Assembly: GCA_012837885.1 (NCBI GenBank)
Contig: DUQI01000094.1
Coordinates: 1 to 54,053, forward strand
Source: Fastidiosipila sp.
Lineage (GTDB): Bacteria; Bacillota; Clostridia; Saccharofermentanales; DTU023
Reading direction: 5' to 3'
Length of the DNA stretch: 54,053 nt
Shown here: piece after piece, positions 34,953 to 43,543 of the stretch
Position numbering within the stretch: position 1 is the stretch's first letter
How the letters are laid out: every line of letters begins with the position of its first letter
Position numbers and translations under genes: made by a program
Notes under the pieces: model-generated
The model's input: the letters and a program-made list of their open reading frames with translations, nothing else
The model's database searches: none
Told to the model about the DNA's origin: nothing

Positions 34953-36431
34953 ATGAAGAGATTTAATCCTGTATTTATCATCTCGCTGATTGTCGTCGCC
35001 CTGATCGCCGGTTGGGGAATCATCTCCCCTGCCTCTTTCGGCAAAGTGGCCAACAGTGTATTTGAATTTCTCACCACGCAGTTCGGCTGGTTCTACCTGA
35101 TCACGATGTTCGCATTCGTCGTCTTCGTGCTCGCGGTCGCTTTCAGCCGATACGGCAAAATCCGGCTCGGAGCCGACGACTCACGACCGGAATACTCAAA
35201 CCTCACCTGGTTCGCCATGCTCTTTTCCGCAGGAATGGGCATTGGCCTTGTCTTCTGGGGCGTGGCCGAACCGCTGAATCATTTCATAAACCCGCTAAAC
35301 ATGGCGGGCGGTACAGCCGAAGCGGCGGATTTTGCCACGGTGACGTCTTTCTTCCATTGGGGACTCCATCCGTGGGCGAACTACACGATTATCGCGCTCC
35401 CGCTAGCCTACATGCAGTTTCGCAAGAACAAACCGGGGCTCATTTCCTCGATCTTCATCCCGTTACTCGGTGAAGAGAGGGTGCGCGGACCGATCGGTAA
35501 AGCGATCGATATTCTGGCGATCTTCGCCACGGTCGCCGGTGTTGCGACATCGCTGGGACTTGGTGTCTTGCAGATTAACTCCGGCCTGAATTACCTCTTC
35601 GGCATTCCGGTCAATGATACGGTGAACCTCATCATCATCTTGATCGTCACCGCGTTGTTCATGACTTCAGCCATCACCGGCTTGAACAAAGGCATTAAGT
35701 GGCTATCGAACACGAACATTATGTTGGCAGGCATCTTGATGCTGCTGACCTTCCTGCTCGGCCCGACACTGAAGATCATCAACTCATTCGTCAACGGCCT
35801 CGGTCAGTATCTGTTTAGACTGATCCCCGACTCATTTGCGATATCGGCATTCGGTGACAACAGTTGGATCGGCGGCTGGCGAATCTTCTACTGGGCATGG
35901 TGGATCGCCTGGGCACCGTTCGTCGGCGTGTTTATCGCACGCATTTCGAAAGGACGCACGATTCGCGAGTTCATTCTCGGTGTGACCATCGTCCCGGCGC
36001 TCGGTTCATTCGTCTGGTTTGCCATCTTCGGTACGACCGGCATGAATGTCGGCACCGAAATTGCGGCCAAAGCGATCGAAGTGACCGAAACGGCCTTCTT
36101 CGTCGTGATGGAACACGTGCCATGGGGCTCGCTGATATCAGGAGTGGCGATCATCCTACTGTGTACGTTCTTCATTACATCTGCCGACTCAGCTACCTTC
36201 GTGCTCGGTATGTTGAGTCGCGACGGCAATTTGAATCCGGACACGAAAACAAAAATCACCTGGGGCTTGATCCAGGCGGCTCTCGCTTACGCGCTGATGC
36301 TGGCCGGTGGCTTGCAGGTACTGCAGACTGCCTCGATCGCAGCGGCCTTCCCGTTCGCGATTGTGATGGTGCTCGCGATGGTTGCTTTCAGCAAGGCTTT
36401 GCGAGCGACGAAGAAAGAAAAAGTCGAATAA
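34953..36431 (+). CDS. BCCT family glycine betaine transporter
   Basis: A 492-residue BCCT (betaine/carnitine/choline) carrier with twelve predicted helices. The helix-3 motif reads GMGIG (residues about 94-98), the Na+-coupled betaine form of BetP, and FYWAWWIAWAPFVGVFIARISKGRTIREF is the signature with its tryptophan box. The ATG at 34953 follows AAAAGGA; an upstream in-frame start would overlap grdH. Twenty bases separate it from grdH, so betaine uptake and betaine reduction are in one transcript. A terminator follows. Confidence 0.93.
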   Translation: MKRFNPVFIISLIVVALIAGWGIISPASFGKVANSVFEFLTTQFGWFYLITMFAFVVFVLAVAFSRYGKIRLGADDSRPEYSNLTWFAMLFSAGMGIGLVFWGVAEPLNHFINPLNMAGGTAEAADFATVTSFFHWGLHPWANYTIIALPLAYMQFRKNKPGLISSIFIPLLGEERVRGPIGKAIDILAIFATVAGVATSLGLGVLQINSGLNYLFGIPVNDTVNLIIILIVTALFMTSAITGLNKGIKWLSNTNIMLAGILMLLTFLLGPTLKIINSFVNGLGQYLFRLIPDSFAISAFGDNSWIGGWRIFYWAWWIAWAPFVGVFIARISKGRTIREFILGVTIVPALGSFVWFAIFGTTGMNVGTEIAAKAIEVTETAFFVVMEHVPWGSLISGVAIILLCTFFITSADSATFVLGMLSRDGNLNPDTKTKITWGLIQAALAYALMLAGGLQVLQTASIAAAFPFAIVMVLAMVAFSKALRATKKEKVE

Positions 36432-36456
36432 CCTCGAGACCGACCTCTTTTTTGTC

Positions 36457-36490
36457 AGCCGTGCCGCACACTTGCGGCACGGCTCTTTTA
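36457..36490 (+). terminator. Terminator of the betaine operon
   Basis: AGCCGTGCCGCA and TGCGGCACGGCT form a perfect 12-base stem with loop CACT, followed by CTTTTA. It starts 25 bases after the BCCT stop. Confidence 0.9.
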
Positions 36491-36502
36491 TTGTCTACTG
36501 TC

Positions 36503-36536
36503 TACCATGCTATTTTCGCACGCATGTAGTATGGTA
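36503..36536. promoter_or_regulatory. Inverted repeat before the MFS gene
   Basis: TACCATGCTA (36503-36512) and TAGTATGGTA (36527-36536) pair with one mismatch across 14 bases, 60 bases before the MFS start. Possible operator; TATAGC follows directly and may be a -10. Confidence 0.4.
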
Positions 36537-36595
36537 TAGCCGCTGACTTCAGAGTAGAAAATCGCGAATAATAGATTGCCGGAGGAGACAAACAG

Positions 36596-37801
36596 TTGAT
36601 TCTCATTCTTGTACTTAGTTTTGCCGTTTTTATCAGCATGGGGCTGCCGAACTCGATTTTGGGCAGTGCCTGGCCGATCATGTATCAAAAATTAAATGTG
36701 CCGGTCAACAGCGCCGGTATCATCTCGATGCTGATCTCCGGTGGCACGATTATCTCCGGCTTCACCAGCGTCCGCCTGATCAGACGCTTCGGTACCGGGA
36801 GGGTTATCGCCGCCAGCAAGATATTAACTGCCCTCTCCTTGATCGGTTTTGCCGTCTCCGGGCACTTTTGGCTTTTAACATTGCTCGCGATTCCGCTCGG
36901 CCTCGGTGCCGGAGCCATCGATACGGGACTAAACGGTTTTGTCGCCCTGCATTACAAAGCGCGCCACATGAACTGGCTGCATAGTTTCTGGGCAGTCGGA
37001 GCCGCACTCGGACCTGTTATCATGGCACTCAGCCTGAAACGCTGGCATACATGGGAGAGCGGCTATCTTGCGATCGCGTTTATCCAACTCGTCATGTTCG
37101 TTGTGCTCCTGATCGCGTTGCCGCTCTGGCGCCGCGCAGCTGAGGTACCGTCGCAAAACGGCATCACGGAACACCACATCCTACCGCTGCGGCAACTCAT
37201 ACGGTTGCCCGGAGCCAAACAGACGTTAATCGCGTTGTTTGGTATCTGTGGAATTGAAGCATCTGTTGGACTTTGGGGCAGTACGTTTTTAGTGCTCGTC
37301 AGAAATATTCCGGAAGAAACGGCCGTCGGCTGGATAACTCTCTACTTCAGCGGGATCATGGTCGGACGGTTTCTCTCAGGATTTTTGAGCATCGTATTAA
37401 GTGACAGACAGCTCATTCAATACGGCCAGGTCCTGATCGCGATCGGCATCGGCATGCTGTTTTTCACCCTGTCAAACGGTCTCTTGCTCACTGCACTCTT
37501 TTTAGTCGGGCTCGGCATTGCACCGATTGTGCCGAGCATGCTACATTCGACACCGGCGCACTTCGGTAGCCGCTTCTCGCAGTCGATCATGGGCGTGCAG
37601 ATGGCCAGCGTTTTCGCCGGCAGTGCGTTTGTTCCTCCGCTCTTCGGTTTGATTGCACAGGAAAAATACTACGGACTATTCCCGCATTTTCTTGCCGTCA
37701 TATTGGTCTTGATGTTCTTTACGGTGAACATGCTCTATCGTTCCGTTCAAGGAAGAGAGGGTCTGCTCGAACCGCAAGATGAGGTCAGCACCTCAGGTTA
37801 A
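36596..37801 (+). CDS. MFS transporter (sugar-type)
   Basis: A 401-residue major facilitator with twelve predicted helices (VLSFAVFISMGLPNSILGSAWPIMYQ at the first). The signature loop is VRLIRRFGTGRVIA. The TTG at 36596 is preceded by GGAGGAG, which fixes the start. Its long hydrophobic fold with few charged residues resembles sugar or drug carriers of the FucP-like group; substrate unknown. It stands alone and converges with the ferredoxin gene. Confidence 0.88.
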   Translation: MILILVLSFAVFISMGLPNSILGSAWPIMYQKLNVPVNSAGIISMLISGGTIISGFTSVRLIRRFGTGRVIAASKILTALSLIGFAVSGHFWLLTLLAIPLGLGAGAIDTGLNGFVALHYKARHMNWLHSFWAVGAALGPVIMALSLKRWHTWESGYLAIAFIQLVMFVVLLIALPLWRRAAEVPSQNGITEHHILPLRQLIRLPGAKQTLIALFGICGIEASVGLWGSTFLVLVRNIPEETAVGWITLYFSGIMVGRFLSGFLSIVLSDRQLIQYGQVLIAIGIGMLFFTLSNGLLLTALFLVGLGIAPIVPSMLHSTPAHFGSRFSQSIMGVQMASVFAGSAFVPPLFGLIAQEKYYGLFPHFLAVILVLMFFTVNMLYRSVQGREGLLEPQDEVSTSG

Positions 37802-37815
37802 GAGAAATCCGTTAA

Positions 37816-38007
37816 TTACTCTTCAATCGTAATGGCCGCCACCGGACATTGATCTGCCGCTTCTTGAGCGCTAGCCTCATCTTCAGGTGCGATCGTATCG
37901 ACGATGACTGTTGCGATCTGCTCATCATCCATCTCGAAGACATTCGGGCAAATCGAGGCACAAAGGCCACAGGAAATACACGTATCGCGATCTACTATTG
38001 CTTTCAT
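37816..38007 (-). CDS. [4Fe-4S] ferredoxin
   Basis: A 63-residue acidic ferredoxin with a single [4Fe-4S] cluster: C10-x2-C13-x2-C16-x3-C20 followed by a proline, and the second half of the fold ends with a Cys-Pro (DQCPVAAI). The ATG at 38007 follows GGAGGAAAAG; an in-frame ATG five codons earlier lies on that ribosome site and is excluded. It carries electrons in anaerobic metabolism; the partner is unknown. An extended -10 like TGCTAAAAT lies at 38069-38077 (minus strand). Confidence 0.93.
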   Translation of the reverse strand: MKAIVDRDTCISCGLCASICPNVFEMDDEQIATVIVDTIAPEDEASAQEAADQCPVAAITIEE

Positions 38008-38186
38008 ATTCTTTTCCTCCATGCATTCACATGTTTACCAGATGTATAGAACCATCTGAGACGAGCCTATTTTAGCACGTTGTGCAGATGTATTTTAATA
38101 ATGTATTTACTAACGATCATCTATTTGCGCCCCGTTTAACTTAAAAGCGCCTACAGTATATCCACCTCGTCATAAACCTAATTTCA

Positions 38187-38726
38187 TTATGCTTGTATAT
38201 TCAGATCATGATAGGTCGCGCAACGATCAGGCGGCCAAATTCTAATCGCGCCGGCAGTTATCGAGATTAATTGTTCATTTTCAAGTTCTCGTAACGCCCT
38301 ATTTAGACTACGAATCGGTACTCCAAGAAGCTCCCTAAGGACATCTTTTTCATAACGAAAATAACCGTGCTTATTCAGGTTCAAATTTATCAACCTGTAC
38401 ACTTGCTGTCGGAGGAATGTGGAACTGTTAAAGACTCTCTCATTGCCAGTTTGTAGTAAACGAATGCAAACTTGATTAAAGACCGCTTTTGAGAACTGAG
38501 GCTGTTCTGACCATAACTCCCAGAATTGTGTCTTGGTGAGTTTAAGTACCTTCGAGGGGGTGAGGGTCGTGATTCTACGGTTATATGTGGTGATCCCCAA
38601 CATTTGCATCTCACCGAAAAATTCGCCTTCATGATAGATATCTATTTTCCTCGGATTTAGATGAGATATTGCAATTAAGTGACCGAGTAATAGTGCTTTT
38701 TGAAGGCATGTGTGTGCTAACAGTTC
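38187..38726 (-). pseudogene. Truncated Crp/Fnr-type regulator
   Basis: The minus-strand frame from 38726 to 38187 encodes the last 179 residues of a Crp/Fnr protein: the end of the cyclic-nucleotide-type sensor domain (YHEGEFFGEMQMLG), the dimer helix, and the C-terminal helix-turn-helix (LRELLGVPIRSLNRALRELENE). About 45-50 N-terminal residues are missing: a TAG at 38727-38729 closes the frame and no start codon or ribosome site follows it. An internal ATG at 38609 could give only the back half. It is unlikely to be functional. Confidence 0.75.
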
Positions 38727-38792
38727 CTATAAGTAATGTGACACGCGAAAAACTTGGATTGTATATGGCTGGTATCATTCCGGAGACTACTC

Positions 38793-39671
38793 ATGCAAGC
38801 AACAGCTAAGAACCTTTTAAAAACTATAACGAACCCCATCGTTACCGTCATACTTGCATTACTCATTGGGTCATTCTTAGTTTTACCAACTGGTACGTCG
38901 CCTGTACAAGCATATGCAGCTCTTTTTCGTGGTGCTTTCGGTAGCACAAATGCTCTACTAGGAACACTTATGTGTTCAACACCGTTACTTTTCTGTGGTT
39001 TGTCAGCTTGTATTGCTTTGAAATCAAACGTGTTTAACATCGGAATCGAAGGGCAGATGCATATTGGTGCCCTGGCCGCGGGCATAGCAGCAGTATACTT
39101 TGGATCATTTCCTGGATGGATTCTTATCCCTATATGTTTTATTTGCGCTGGATTTACTGCCATGTTATGGTCAGTCATTCCAGCCTTTTTGAAAAGCAAA
39201 TATAACATCAGTCTAATTATTTCATCTATCATGATGAATAACTTAGGAATTTTACTTACAACGTACCTTGCTTCTTATCCGCTTAAGGGTGATCTCCCAC
39301 TTGCTGCAACACAAAAAATTCCTGAGCATGCGGTTTTACCTAAACTATCGCATTTGTCTGATTTCAATGTAGGATTTTTTCTGGCTCTTATGATAGCCAT
39401 ATTGTTGTACTTTATTATTTTTCGAACTCCCTTTGGTTATGAAATAAGGGCATTAGGTATAAGTCAGAGTTTTGCAAAATACATTGGTGTTAACATTAAT
39501 AAAAAATTCTTTATCGTCATGTTTGTAAGTGCACTAATTGCGGGTTTTGCAGGCGCAGAAACTTTCAAGTGTTTCAGCGGATATTCTGACGAAGTAATTG
39601 ATAGACTTGTAATGCGAGACGATGAACGTAGAAATAGCTCTACTGACTCAGAAATATCAACTACCAAGTAA
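38793..39671 (+). pseudogene. 3'-truncated BmpC/YufP-type ABC permease
   Basis: The first 265 residues match a nucleoside/simple-sugar importer permease (BmpC/YufP type): ITNPIVTVILALLIG, SNVFNIGIEGQMHIGALAAG, and GYEIRALGISQSFAKYIGVN. Beyond AGFAGAETF the conserved FSPGYGFDGIAVALLG region is absent and replaced by 28 polar residues ending at 39671, so one to two membrane helices are lost. The 5' end with GGAG ribosome site is intact. No ATPase or partner permease is near. Composition is clearly AT-richer than the flanks, pointing to acquired DNA. Confidence 0.75.
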
Positions 39672-39743
39672 TATGAAACTATGTGAGTGGCGATGAAAAA
39701 TGTTAAATACTCTATTAAATGGTGAAACATGAAAAACAAAATC

Positions 39744-39809
39744 TAGTATTGTTCTCGTGGTTCACAGCACTTTAGTGCGCGCTGATAAAAAACGAGCTAC
39801 GCAATACTA
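39744..39809. repeat. Long inverted repeat at the edge of the AT-rich scar
   Basis: TAGTATTG (39744-39751) and CAATACTA (39802-39809) pair, with CTCG/CGAG just inside, around a loop of about 36 bases. It lies between the truncated permease and DUF134 gene, and could be a mobile-element end or RNA structure; no transposase is present. Confidence 0.4.
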
Positions 39810-39843
39810 ATGGTTCTCCTAACCAATTGCGTCTCAAATCTAC

Positions 39844-40212
39844 TTACAAGGTTCCTGACCTGCCTCCTCGACCGCGCCTTCGCCCTCGACACCCACGACC
39901 GCATCCGCCGCCCCGACCGTCGCATAGATGATAATCGCCACCGTCGATCAGAATCTCTTTTCCGTTTACCAACGCATCAGCGAGCTTTCGCCTCGCCTCC
40001 TGGTAGATACCTTGAACGGTCGTTCGAGCGACATTCATCTGCACGGCAGACTCTTCCTGCGTGAAACCATCGAGATCGATCAGGCGAATTGCTTCAAACT
40101 CGTCAACGGACATCGCAACGATGTGCTCTGATTTTTCATCTTCATTCAGGGGGCCGAAATGTTTATATTCGGGCAGTCGGCACACATTCCGCCACTTCCT
40201 TGGTCTAGCCAT
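39844..40212 (-). CDS. DUF134 family predicted DNA-binding protein
   Basis: A 122-residue member of the DUF134 family: [21 protein letters not shown] at the start and a helix-turn-helix like that of sigma factors ([33 protein letters not shown], about residues 47-80). The C-terminal 25 residues are rich in Gly, Arg and Cys. The ATG follows GAGGT; a GTG two codons earlier is possible. Family members often neighbour DUF5320 and dinitrogenase-cofactor (NifX-like) genes, as here (DUF5320-like next, NifX-like at the window end). Confidence 0.88.
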   Translation of the reverse strand: MARPRKWRNVCRLPEYKHFGPLNEDEKSEHIVAMSVDEFEAIRLIDLDGFTQEESAVQMNVARTTVQGIYQEARRKLADALVNGKEILIDGGDYHLCDGRGGGCGRGCRGRRRGRGGRSGTL

Positions 40213-40281
40213 CTTCACCTCAAAGAAAGTACCCGAGCGTCCTCAGGTTACTTCATGTTTTACGATATCGTCTTTTTAGTT

Positions 40282-40494
40282 TTATTCTTCGGCATACTGT
40301 CGACCGTATCGTGATCGCGATCCACACGTGCAATCAGCATGGTTCTGCGAAGACATCCTGTGCCGGTGGCGAGATCCCTGTCCAGCGTTACGACAATGCA
40401 TGCCACGCCGTTCATCCCTCATGCCGCGCCGACACTCATGTCCGCGATTCATGTGACCGAAACCTCTCGGCCCCGTTCCATCTCTGTTTGGCAT
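40282..40494 (-). CDS. DUF5320-like small Gly/Arg/His-rich protein
   Basis: A 70-residue protein starting MPNRDGTGPRGFGHMNRG, the pattern of DUF5320-type small proteins (M-P-x-x-D-G-T-G-P-x-G-x-G). It is rich in Arg, His and Cys, so metal binding is possible but unproven. A perfect AAGGAGGT lies before the ATG. It precedes DUF134 on the same strand, and two identical palindromes lie upstream. Confidence 0.8.
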   Translation of the reverse strand: MPNRDGTGPRGFGHMNRGHECRRGMRDERRGMHCRNAGQGSRHRHRMSSQNHADCTCGSRSRYGRQYAEE

Positions 40495-40521
40495 ATGAAT
40501 TACCTCCTTACATCAAATTAA

Positions 40522-40569
40522 TGACATATGTCATCAATTACAGTTAATCACAGTATCTGACATATGTCA
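40522..40569. promoter_or_regulatory. Two TGACATATGTCA palindromes
   Basis: Perfect 12-base palindromes at 40522-40533 and 40558-40569, centres 36 bases apart, upstream of the DUF5320-like gene. On the minus strand the distal one overlaps a TTGACA that could be the -35. This looks like a two-site operator. A related ATCACATATGTGAT is found at 41063-41076. Confidence 0.7.
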
Positions 40570-40598
40570 ATAACGGTCGAGCAGGAGCTTAAAAAAGA

Positions 40599-40985
40599 TC
40601 AGCGTCGTTTGTTGCGCGCAGCGGTAATCACCTTAAGAGAAGTATCACGAATAAACTTGTCGTATTCGGGAGATTCAGCCGCAAAAATGGACATCCTGCC
40701 GGAATCGTCGCAATGAATACCCCAACCGTACCGTTTGGTCAAAGCCGATGTGCGAAAGCACGGCCGACCTTTTGAAAAGAATTCCTCTGCCGATTGCCCT
40801 TGACCTTTGGTCAGAAGCAAAACCTCATCGGAAGTATATTTGTACGGGTTTTCACACAGCAACTCGTATTCTTTACGGACTGCCGATTTCGGCTGTTTCT
40901 CCGGTGGAATCTCCGCTTTGTCAACGGGACAATCTTCGGCTACCTTGATAAATGTATTGAAATAGTTCGTCGAATGACGCTTCAT
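40599..40985 (-). CDS. DUF6157 family protein
   Basis: A 128-residue protein that starts MKRHSTNYFNTFIKVAEDCPV and includes CENPYKYTSDEVLLL and YGWGIHCDDSGRMSIF, the pattern of the DUF6157 family. No function is known. GGAGG precedes the ATG. Downstream are the two TGACATATGTCA sites; upstream is the related palindrome at 41063. Confidence 0.82.
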   Translation of the reverse strand: MKRHSTNYFNTFIKVAEDCPVDKAEIPPEKQPKSAVRKEYELLCENPYKYTSDEVLLLTKGQGQSAEEFFSKGRPCFRTSALTKRYGWGIHCDDSGRMSIFAAESPEYDKFIRDTSLKVITAARNKRR

Positions 40986-41062
40986 TAGAAAATCCTCCAG
41001 ACGAAAATGTCCAGACTTTTACAACAGCTTTATAGCCCTTTATTACGTCGGACCAGTTATCG

Positions 41063-41076
41063 ATCACATATGTGAT
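41063..41076. promoter_or_regulatory. Palindrome ATCACATATGTGAT before the DUF6157 gene
   Basis: A perfect 14-base palindrome 78 bases upstream of the DUF6157 start. It shares the ACATATGT core with the sites at 40522 and 40558 but has the flanking G and C swapped, so it may bind a related regulator. Confidence 0.5.
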
Positions 41077-41141
41077 TTTAAGGTGCTTCACATATACATT
41101 AAGAGGAAGGAGTTACAAAAAGTAATACTGAGCTTGGTGTG

Positions 41142-41633
41142 TTATGTAGACAGACGTTTTATTGGAACCATCTCGATGAAGCCGCGGCTGCCGATCGGCT
41201 CAAGCAGGATACGCGGGTTGTCCTCGTCCCATTGATATCCGATGCTCGAAGGATCAAAGGACGATATGGCATCCGCCACCTGCTCTATGACTGATTCGAA
41301 TTCATCCTCTATAAACGGGCTTCCTTGAAACATCAGGTACTCGCATGCGGGCAAACGGATCGCGTCGTAACCGTCCGGAATGTCAGCGGAAAAGTCAGGC
41401 GCAACTTCTGCTCCATGCACGTACGCACTCGTACCGGGCGAAATCAATGATTTAGGAAGTCTTAGACACACCGGTTCCGGGCTGATCGAATCAATGCGCT
41501 TCAAGGTCTGCCACACGCTGCAGCCGACTTCGACACAGTAATCGAAATAATCGGTCGCCTTTTCTGCCCGCTTGATGATCACCTTGCGAGCCGGCTTCAT
41601 AATCACGCTGACGGAAATGTCTTTATTCATCAT
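41142..41633 (-). CDS. GyrI-like/AraC effector-binding domain protein
   Basis: A 163-residue stand-alone GyrI-like small-molecule-binding domain (VIMKPARKVIIKRAEKATDYFDYCVEVGCSVW at the start, GYDAIRLPACEYLMFQGSPF mid-domain, GSRGFIEMVPIK at the end). In longer relatives this domain follows an AraC DNA-binding domain, which is absent here. It may bind a hydrophobic or cationic compound. Neighbours give no clue. Confidence 0.8.
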   Translation of the reverse strand: MMNKDISVSVIMKPARKVIIKRAEKATDYFDYCVEVGCSVWQTLKRIDSISPEPVCLRLPKSLISPGTSAYVHGAEVAPDFSADIPDGYDAIRLPACEYLMFQGSPFIEDEFESVIEQVADAISSFDPSSIGYQWDEDNPRILLEPIGSRGFIEMVPIKRLST

Positions 41634-41809
41634 CTGCCTTGATCCTCACTCGAACCATAGTCCGATTGCCTATCTGTATTATAAGCGAATTCAAAATGTG
41701 ATTTTGGTTGCTCCGACGCCGTTAGTGCTCCGATATTTAGAGCGACCACTATCATTTCTCACGTATTTGCTATAGTAATCTTACATCCTATGAGAAAGAA
41801 GGTCATAAA

Positions 41810-42145
41810 ATGAGTCTTCCCGCCTGTCCGGCTTGTCAAGAAAATCACACCTATTCCGATGGACACCTCTACGTCTGCCCGATGTGCTTTCATGAATGGA
41901 CGGACGAGAGCCAACGTCTGGCTGAAGAAGCCCTGATTATTCGCGATGCCAACGGCAATGCGCTCAACACGGGCGACGATGTCACGGTGATCCGCGATCT
42001 GAAGCTCGGCAAAGACGTGATCCGTCAAGGTACGCGTGTGAAGAACATCCGCCTACTGGAACACCTGGTCGACGGTCACGATATCGAAGCAAAAGTCGAC
42101 GGATTCGGTTCGCTTTACTTAAAATCGTCAGTCGTCAAAAAGTAA
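41810..42145 (+). CDS. PhnA/YjdM family zinc-ribbon protein
   Basis: A 111-residue protein with an N-terminal zinc ribbon (CPACQ and CPMCFHEW, C-x2-C twice) and a beta-barrel C-terminal domain (GNALNTGDDVTVIRDLKLG, AKVDGFGSLYLKSSVVKK), the PhnA/YjdM pattern. Despite the name its role in phosphonate use is not established. GAAGG precedes the ATG. A structured leader and pdhA follow on the same strand. Confidence 0.92.
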   Translation: MSLPACPACQENHTYSDGHLYVCPMCFHEWTDESQRLAEEALIIRDANGNALNTGDDVTVIRDLKLGKDVIRQGTRVKNIRLLEHLVDGHDIEAKVDGFGSLYLKSSVVKK

Positions 42146-42460
42146 AAAAGAAGTACGTCTGAAGTTTTTGGGTAGATGTTGTCTTTTTTCGTGGCAACTC
42201 CGGCTATGCCGTAAGATAACTAATCCTATGTAGACTACCAAACCTCTCTAAATGTACCTCCTGTATCGCTTGGCATAGCAGTTACGTATCCTCGCCCGAC
42301 TTCCTTGTATTATGACCATGGCTGGTCAGCACGAGGCCACTTTTTTTGGCGCACTGACCAAAGGAGCATACACCATTTATCTCGTTTGTCCTTGTTTTAG
42401 GCGATCTGTCCGAAGCAAGGGGAAACGAGACTATTGGAACCTTCGCATAAGGAGGAAAGT
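42146..42460 (+). promoter_or_regulatory. Structured 315-base intergenic leader before pdhA
   Basis: No gene is seen. Three pairings stand out. First, GCTATGCC (42203-42210) with GGCATAGC (42272-42279), extended by AACT (42196-42199) with AGTT (42280-42283). Second, TGGTCAG (42323-42329) with CTGACCA (42354-42360), a T-run in the loop. Third, CTCGTTT-GT-CCTTG (42381-42394) with CAAGG-GG-AAACGAG (42416-42429). TATTAT at 42309-42314 may be a -10, in which case only the last two pairings are in the mRNA. I could not match it to a known riboswitch or T-box. Confidence 0.55.
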
Positions 42461-43543
42461 ATGCTAATTGAACAGTTCAATCCACTTGAAGATAAGATGA
42501 TTCAGGTGATGGACGAAAACGGTGAGATCGTCAATGCCGATCTCATGCCGGATCTCAAATCTGAAGAGATCTTGGAATTGTACAAGACGATGTTAAAGGC
42601 CAGAACGATCGATTCTGCCGCACTCTCCCTGCAGCGTCAGGGACGTCTTCTCACTTACGCACCGAATCTCGGTCAGGAAGCTGCGCAAGTCGGCTCCGGT
42701 TACGCGCTGAAAAAGACGGACTGGGCCGTCTCGGCTTTTCGCGAGCTCGGCATGTGGCTGATCAAGGGATGGACGATCGAAAAGATATTCCAGTACTGGT
42801 ACGGCAGTGAGTGGGGCAGCCATTTTGGCGAAGAGATCCGCCTCTTGCCGATCTCAGTCCCGATCTCCTCTCAATTGTCGCATGCCGTCGGTATCGCGAT
42901 GGCTGCTAAATTCCGCGGTGAGTCAGACGCTGTCATCGCCTATACGGGCGACGGCGGCACCTCGCAGGGTGAGTTTCACGAGGCATTGAACTTCGCGGCA
43001 GTCTACAAGACGCCCAACGTATTTTTTATACAGAACAATCAATTTGCGATCTCGATTCCGAGTAGCAAACAGACGGCCTCAAAGAATCTGGCCGTCAAAG
43101 CGCTGGCTTACGGCATGCCCGGCATAAAAGTCGACGGGAACGATGTCTTTGCCGTCCTCGCCGTCACCCGTGCCGCGCTCGAATACGCGATAAAAGAAGG
43201 ACCCGTCCTGATCGAAGCGTATACGTTCCGTATGGGCGCTCACACGACCTCCGACGATCCGTCAAAATACCGAACCGATGAAGAGGTCGAGCCGTGGAAG
43301 AAAAGAGATCCGATGCTCAGACTCGAAAAGTATCTTTTGCAAAATGATCTGCTTAAGGAAGCAGATATCGAACACTTGAAGACTTCCTTCCAGGAAGAAG
43401 CGATGGCGGCTTATCAGTCGATCGAACACACGTCGGATACCGAGATCGAAGAGATCTTCTCGCATCACTACGCCGAGATGACGCCGCAGCTCGAAGAGCA
43501 GCTCGCCGATTATCTGGCATTCGTGGAAAGGAGTCAGCGCTGA
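42461..43543 (+). CDS. pdhA: Pyruvate dehydrogenase E1 component, alpha subunit
   Basis: The thiamine-diphosphate-binding subunit of E1, which decarboxylates pyruvate. The ThDP motif is TGDGGTSQGEFHEALNFAAVYKTPNVFFIQNNQ (GDG then NN). HFGEEIRLLPISVPISSQLSHAVG and GHT-type phosphorylation loop FRMGAHTTSDDP are the typical bacterial form. The ATG at 42461 with AAGGAGG directly upstream is chosen over a TTG nine codons earlier. The start of pdhB overlaps its end by one base (TGATG). A branched-chain 2-oxo acid substrate cannot be excluded, but pyruvate fits the family best. Confidence 0.93.
   Translation: MLIEQFNPLEDKMIQVMDENGEIVNADLMPDLKSEEILELYKTMLKARTIDSAALSLQRQGRLLTYAPNLGQEAAQVGSGYALKKTDWAVSAFRELGMWLIKGWTIEKIFQYWYGSEWGSHFGEEIRLLPISVPISSQLSHAVGIAMAAKFRGESDAVIAYTGDGGTSQGEFHEALNFAAVYKTPNVFFIQNNQFAISIPSSKQTASKNLAVKALAYGMPGIKVDGNDVFAVLAVTRAALEYAIKEGPVLIEAYTFRMGAHTTSDDPSKYRTDEEVEPWKKRDPMLRLEKYLLQNDLLKEADIEHLKTSFQEEAMAAYQSIEHTSDTEIEEIFSHHYAEMTPQLEEQLADYLAFVERSQR

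Noticed and set aside
38187-38609. Complete small regulator starting at the internal ATG 38609
   Set aside because: Homology to Crp/Fnr continues upstream of that ATG to 38726, so the gene is a truncated larger protein.
42300-42460. T-box or glycine riboswitch before pdhA
   Set aside because: Only short look-alikes (TGGAACC, AAAGGAGCA) exist; the specifier loop, the T-box core and the glycine aptamer core are absent.
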